Shown: positions 62,352 through 64,000 of the stretch, one piece after another
Position numbering within the stretch: position 1 is the first letter of the stretch
Layout: each line of letters opens with the position of its first letter
Assembly (NCBI GenBank): GCA_021774695.1
Contig: JAJFIU010000136.1
Coordinates: forward strand, 1 to 64,000
DNA from: Alphaproteobacteria bacterium
GTDB taxonomy: Bacteria; Pseudomonadota; Alphaproteobacteria; Sphingomonadales; Kordiimonadaceae
Length of the DNA: 64,000 nucleotides
Direction of reading: 5' to 3'
Program-made: the position numbers and the translations under genes
Notes under the pieces: model-generated
The model's input: only the letters and a program-made list of their open reading frames with translations
What the model was told of the DNA's origin: nothing
Database searches by the model: none

Positions 62352-63227
62352 TCAGCGCCTAGTTTGCTCCTGCAATGATGCTATCAGCGTTTCAGCGACT
62401 GTTCCGCTCTCCCGCAACCATGCCAGCGTTAGCGCCTTATCGCGTTTAGCAAAGCGTTTGCCGTCACTGCCGGCCAGTAGTTTATGATGACAATATTGCG
62501 GTGTGGGCAAATCCAGTAGTTTTTGTAAGACCACGTGAATATGGGTGGCATCAAACAGGTCTTCTCCGCGAATGATATGGGTTACGCCTTGCAGGGCATC
62601 GTCCCAAACTACCGACAAATGATAACTGGTCGGCGTATCCTTGCGCGCCAACACAACGTCACCCAATAGTTCGGGCGCCGCGACAATGGTCCCGCGGATC
62701 TGGTCCTGCCACGACAGATTTGCACCTGTAATACTCAATGCAGCACCGAGATTCAGTCGCCAGGCATGCGGCTGACCTGCCGCAATTCGGGCAACGGCAT
62801 CAGTTCGGTCAATGGTGCGGCATGTGCCGGGATAAATCGGGCCTTCTGCTCCGTGCGGTGCGGAAGGCGCACGCTGAATTTCCTTTTGAATATCTTTGCG
62901 GGTACAGAAACAGGGATAGGCAACCCCCATATCTTTTAGGGCCTGAAGGGCGGCGGCATAGTCTTCGAAATGTTCGGACTGCCGCCTGACAGGTTCTTCC
63001 CATGTCAGTCCAAGCCAGGCCAGGTCCTCAAATATTGCCTCAACAAATTCAGGGCGGCAGCGCCCCTGATCAATGTCTTCGATGCGCAACAGAAACCGGC
63101 CACCTCTCGCCTTTGCCTGGTTGAAAGCCGCCAGCGCTGAATAGGCGTGCCCCATATGCAAAAGCCCCGTAGGGCTGGGGGCAAAGCGGGTTATAAATTC
63201 ATCGGACGGTGTCGGTTTTGTTGGCAT
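62352..63227 (-). CDS. gluQ: glutamyl-Q tRNA(Asp) synthetase
   Basis: A 291-residue truncated GluRS-like enzyme that glutamylates queuosine in tRNA-Asp. The HIGH-like motif is RFAPSPTGLLHMGHAYSA, followed by RFLLRIEDIDQGRCRPEF, zinc ligands in YPCFCTRKDIQK and TCRTIDR, GEDLFDATHIHVVLQKLL and the KMSKS-like GSDGKRFAKRDKAL. The anticodon-binding domain is absent, as expected. It converges on the beta-helix gene with 6 bp between. Confidence 0.95.
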   Translation of the reverse strand: MPTKPTPSDEFITRFAPSPTGLLHMGHAYSALAAFNQAKARGGRFLLRIEDIDQGRCRPEFVEAIFEDLAWLGLTWEEPVRRQSEHFEDYAAALQALKDMGVAYPCFCTRKDIQKEIQRAPSAPHGAEGPIYPGTCRTIDRTDAVARIAAGQPHAWRLNLGAALSITGANLSWQDQIRGTIVAAPELLGDVVLARKDTPTSYHLSVVWDDALQGVTHIIRGEDLFDATHIHVVLQKLLDLPTPQYCHHKLLAGSDGKRFAKRDKALTLAWLRESGTVAETLIASLQEQTRR

Positions 63228-63649
63228 ATGACTTCTTATTTATCGGTACGTGGGTTTATAGGCTTGGGATTTTTCGGCCGGAGCTGGTGCGACTGAGTTT
63301 GGCAAAATTCTTAGCCTATTATGGCGTAGCTAATCCGATTGTAAATGATAGGGCTATGGTTTTCGCTCAATGATCGATAGTTTTGTCAAACATTGAAGGA
63401 AGCCCGTTGCGACAAAACGAAAGTATGGTGGCGCGGTAGATGGATGTGAAGCTTCAAGGAAAGCTCTGCGCCGCGCCGAGTTGTACTGACAAGTCACCGC
63501 TATATAATGGCTTGTCATACGTTTCTAACACTGTATCTTGATTTTAGAACATGTCGGAGGGGCTTCATAAATTTGAAGTAAACTGAGCCGATAATGAGTA
63601 TCGGCTCTCCTTTTAAGCGCTCAGGTCAAGTGATCAGGGGGGAAAGATT
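63228..63649. other. intergenic region between gluQ and HNH gene, with possible small RNA
   Basis: A 422-bp gap with no coding frame I trust. Its right part could hold a short transcript: TTGTCA (63513) and TATCTT 16 bp later, then about 70 bases ending in the hairpin at 63585. No tRNA or known RNA family was recognised. Confidence 0.35.
63585..63607 (+). terminator. 9-bp perfect hairpin, terminator-like
   Basis: GAGCCGATA-ATGAG-TATCGGCTC followed by TCCTTTTAA. The stem is perfect and the tail moderately T-rich on the plus strand, yet no plus-strand gene ends upstream within 1.2 kb. It may end a small RNA or act as a leader structure for the HNH gene 43 bp downstream. Confidence 0.6.
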
Positions 63650-64000
63650 ATGGGTGTTGATTTTGCGCCCAGGTTACAAACGCCAGAAACCTGCCCAGCA
63701 TTGGTTTTGAATGCTGATTACCGCCCTCTGAGTTATTATCCGCTGAGCATCTGGAATTGGCAAATAGCGTTGAAAGCGGTTTTTCTGGAGCGCGTGGATA
63801 TTGTGTCGCAGTATGACACCGTTGTGCATTCGCCGTCTATCGAAGTGCAGCTGCCCAGCGTTATCGCGCTTAAAAAGTATATCCGGCAGCCGGAGTATCC
63901 AGCCTTTACTCGCTTCAACCTGTTTCTGCGCGATCAGTTTTCCTGCCAATATTGCGGATCGCCGGACGAGCTGACATTTGATCATGTCATCCCTCGCAGT
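63650..64000 (+). CDS. HNH endonuclease family protein, 3' truncated by window edge
   Basis: The first 117 residues are visible. The N-terminus (CPALVLNADYRPLSYYPLSI) and the zinc finger/HNH start (FSCQYCGSPDELTFDHVIPRS, with the first His of the HNH motif) match the widely conserved alphaproteobacterial HNH family. The second CxxC and the rest lie beyond 64000. GGGGGGAAAG precedes the ATG at 63650. The function is unknown in detail. Confidence 0.9.
   Translation, partial: MGVDFAPRLQTPETCPALVLNADYRPLSYYPLSIWNWQIALKAVFLERVDIVSQYDTVVHSPSIEVQLPSVIALKKYIRQPEYPAFTRFNLFLRDQFSCQYCGSPDELTFDHVIPRS

Noticed and set aside
1-64000. CRISPR array
   Set aside because: All repeat series found are tandem without spacers (12-21 bp units), unlike CRISPR repeats.

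Overview
The window looks like chromosome of an alphaproteobacterium. The evidence is the gene content and order: dnaX-ybaB-recR, dapE-dapD with a HAD nucleotidase, metX-metW, hisC-tyrA, ftsE-ftsX, a CpdR-type response regulator, the block lysA-lptM-argH facing tlpA, etfB-etfA with a 3-hydroxyacyl-CoA dehydrogenase and a PduO-type adenosyltransferase, a DUF2336 protein, a DUF2125 protein and GluQ. The order within the class cannot be fixed from these data. No rRNA, tRNA, CRISPR array, transposase or integrase was seen.

Layout. 1-4008: replication and repair genes (dnaX cut by the window edge, ybaB, GIY-YIG nuclease, recR), interrupted by two membrane or secreted hypotheticals, then a GFA protein. 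4427-7245: lysine/DAP synthesis on the minus strand. 7390-10319: a diguanylate cyclase and a DUF2336 protein. 10363-14076: argB, lysoplasmalogenase, LplT-like MFS carrier and a short cation transporter. 14316-18036: AstE-like deacylase, ferrochelatase, PCuAC copper chaperone, prolyl aminopeptidase. 18266-23886: an ATP-grasp ligase, a nucleotidyltransferase and a complete Mla-type lipid transporter. 23959-31190: MFS exporter, methyltransferase, RraA, AraC regulator, a lone flagellin, metW/metX. 31384-42488: amino-acid synthesis (hisC, tyrA, lysA, argH), cell division (ftsEX), CpdR and a TlpA thioredoxin.

42489-57493 is the accessory part. It begins with a two-gene AT-rich module on the minus strand: a HARE-HTH protein and a CHAT caspase-like protease with intact His/Cys. 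I infer this to be a defence or programmed-death system; it is the best candidate here for an undescribed system. The segment that follows (YaeQ, a PD40 protein, a cytochrome c-rhodanese fusion) ends at a frameshifted copy of the tlpA 3' end. This copy shares a 35-bp perfect direct repeat with the intact tlpA, so about 6.2 kb is bracketed by the duplication. Further on are an HD-domain protein, a gene that appears to start at ATT, an M19 dipeptidase, a D-aminoacylase-like lipoprotein, a GST, a mercury-type cassette without merA (MerR, MerT-like, GDCCVxC and a membrane protein, with a 19-bp-spacer MerR promoter) held between about 62-bp imperfect direct repeats, and a ribbon-helix-helix/YfbU protein with a 16-bp palindrome upstream.

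57554-64000 returns to core functions: electron-transfer flavoprotein, 3-hydroxybutyryl-CoA dehydrogenase, cobalamin adenosyltransferase, a beta-helix protein, GluQ and an HNH nuclease cut by the window edge.

Short tandem repeats of 12, 14, 14 and 21 bp occur in four intergenic or gene-end positions.
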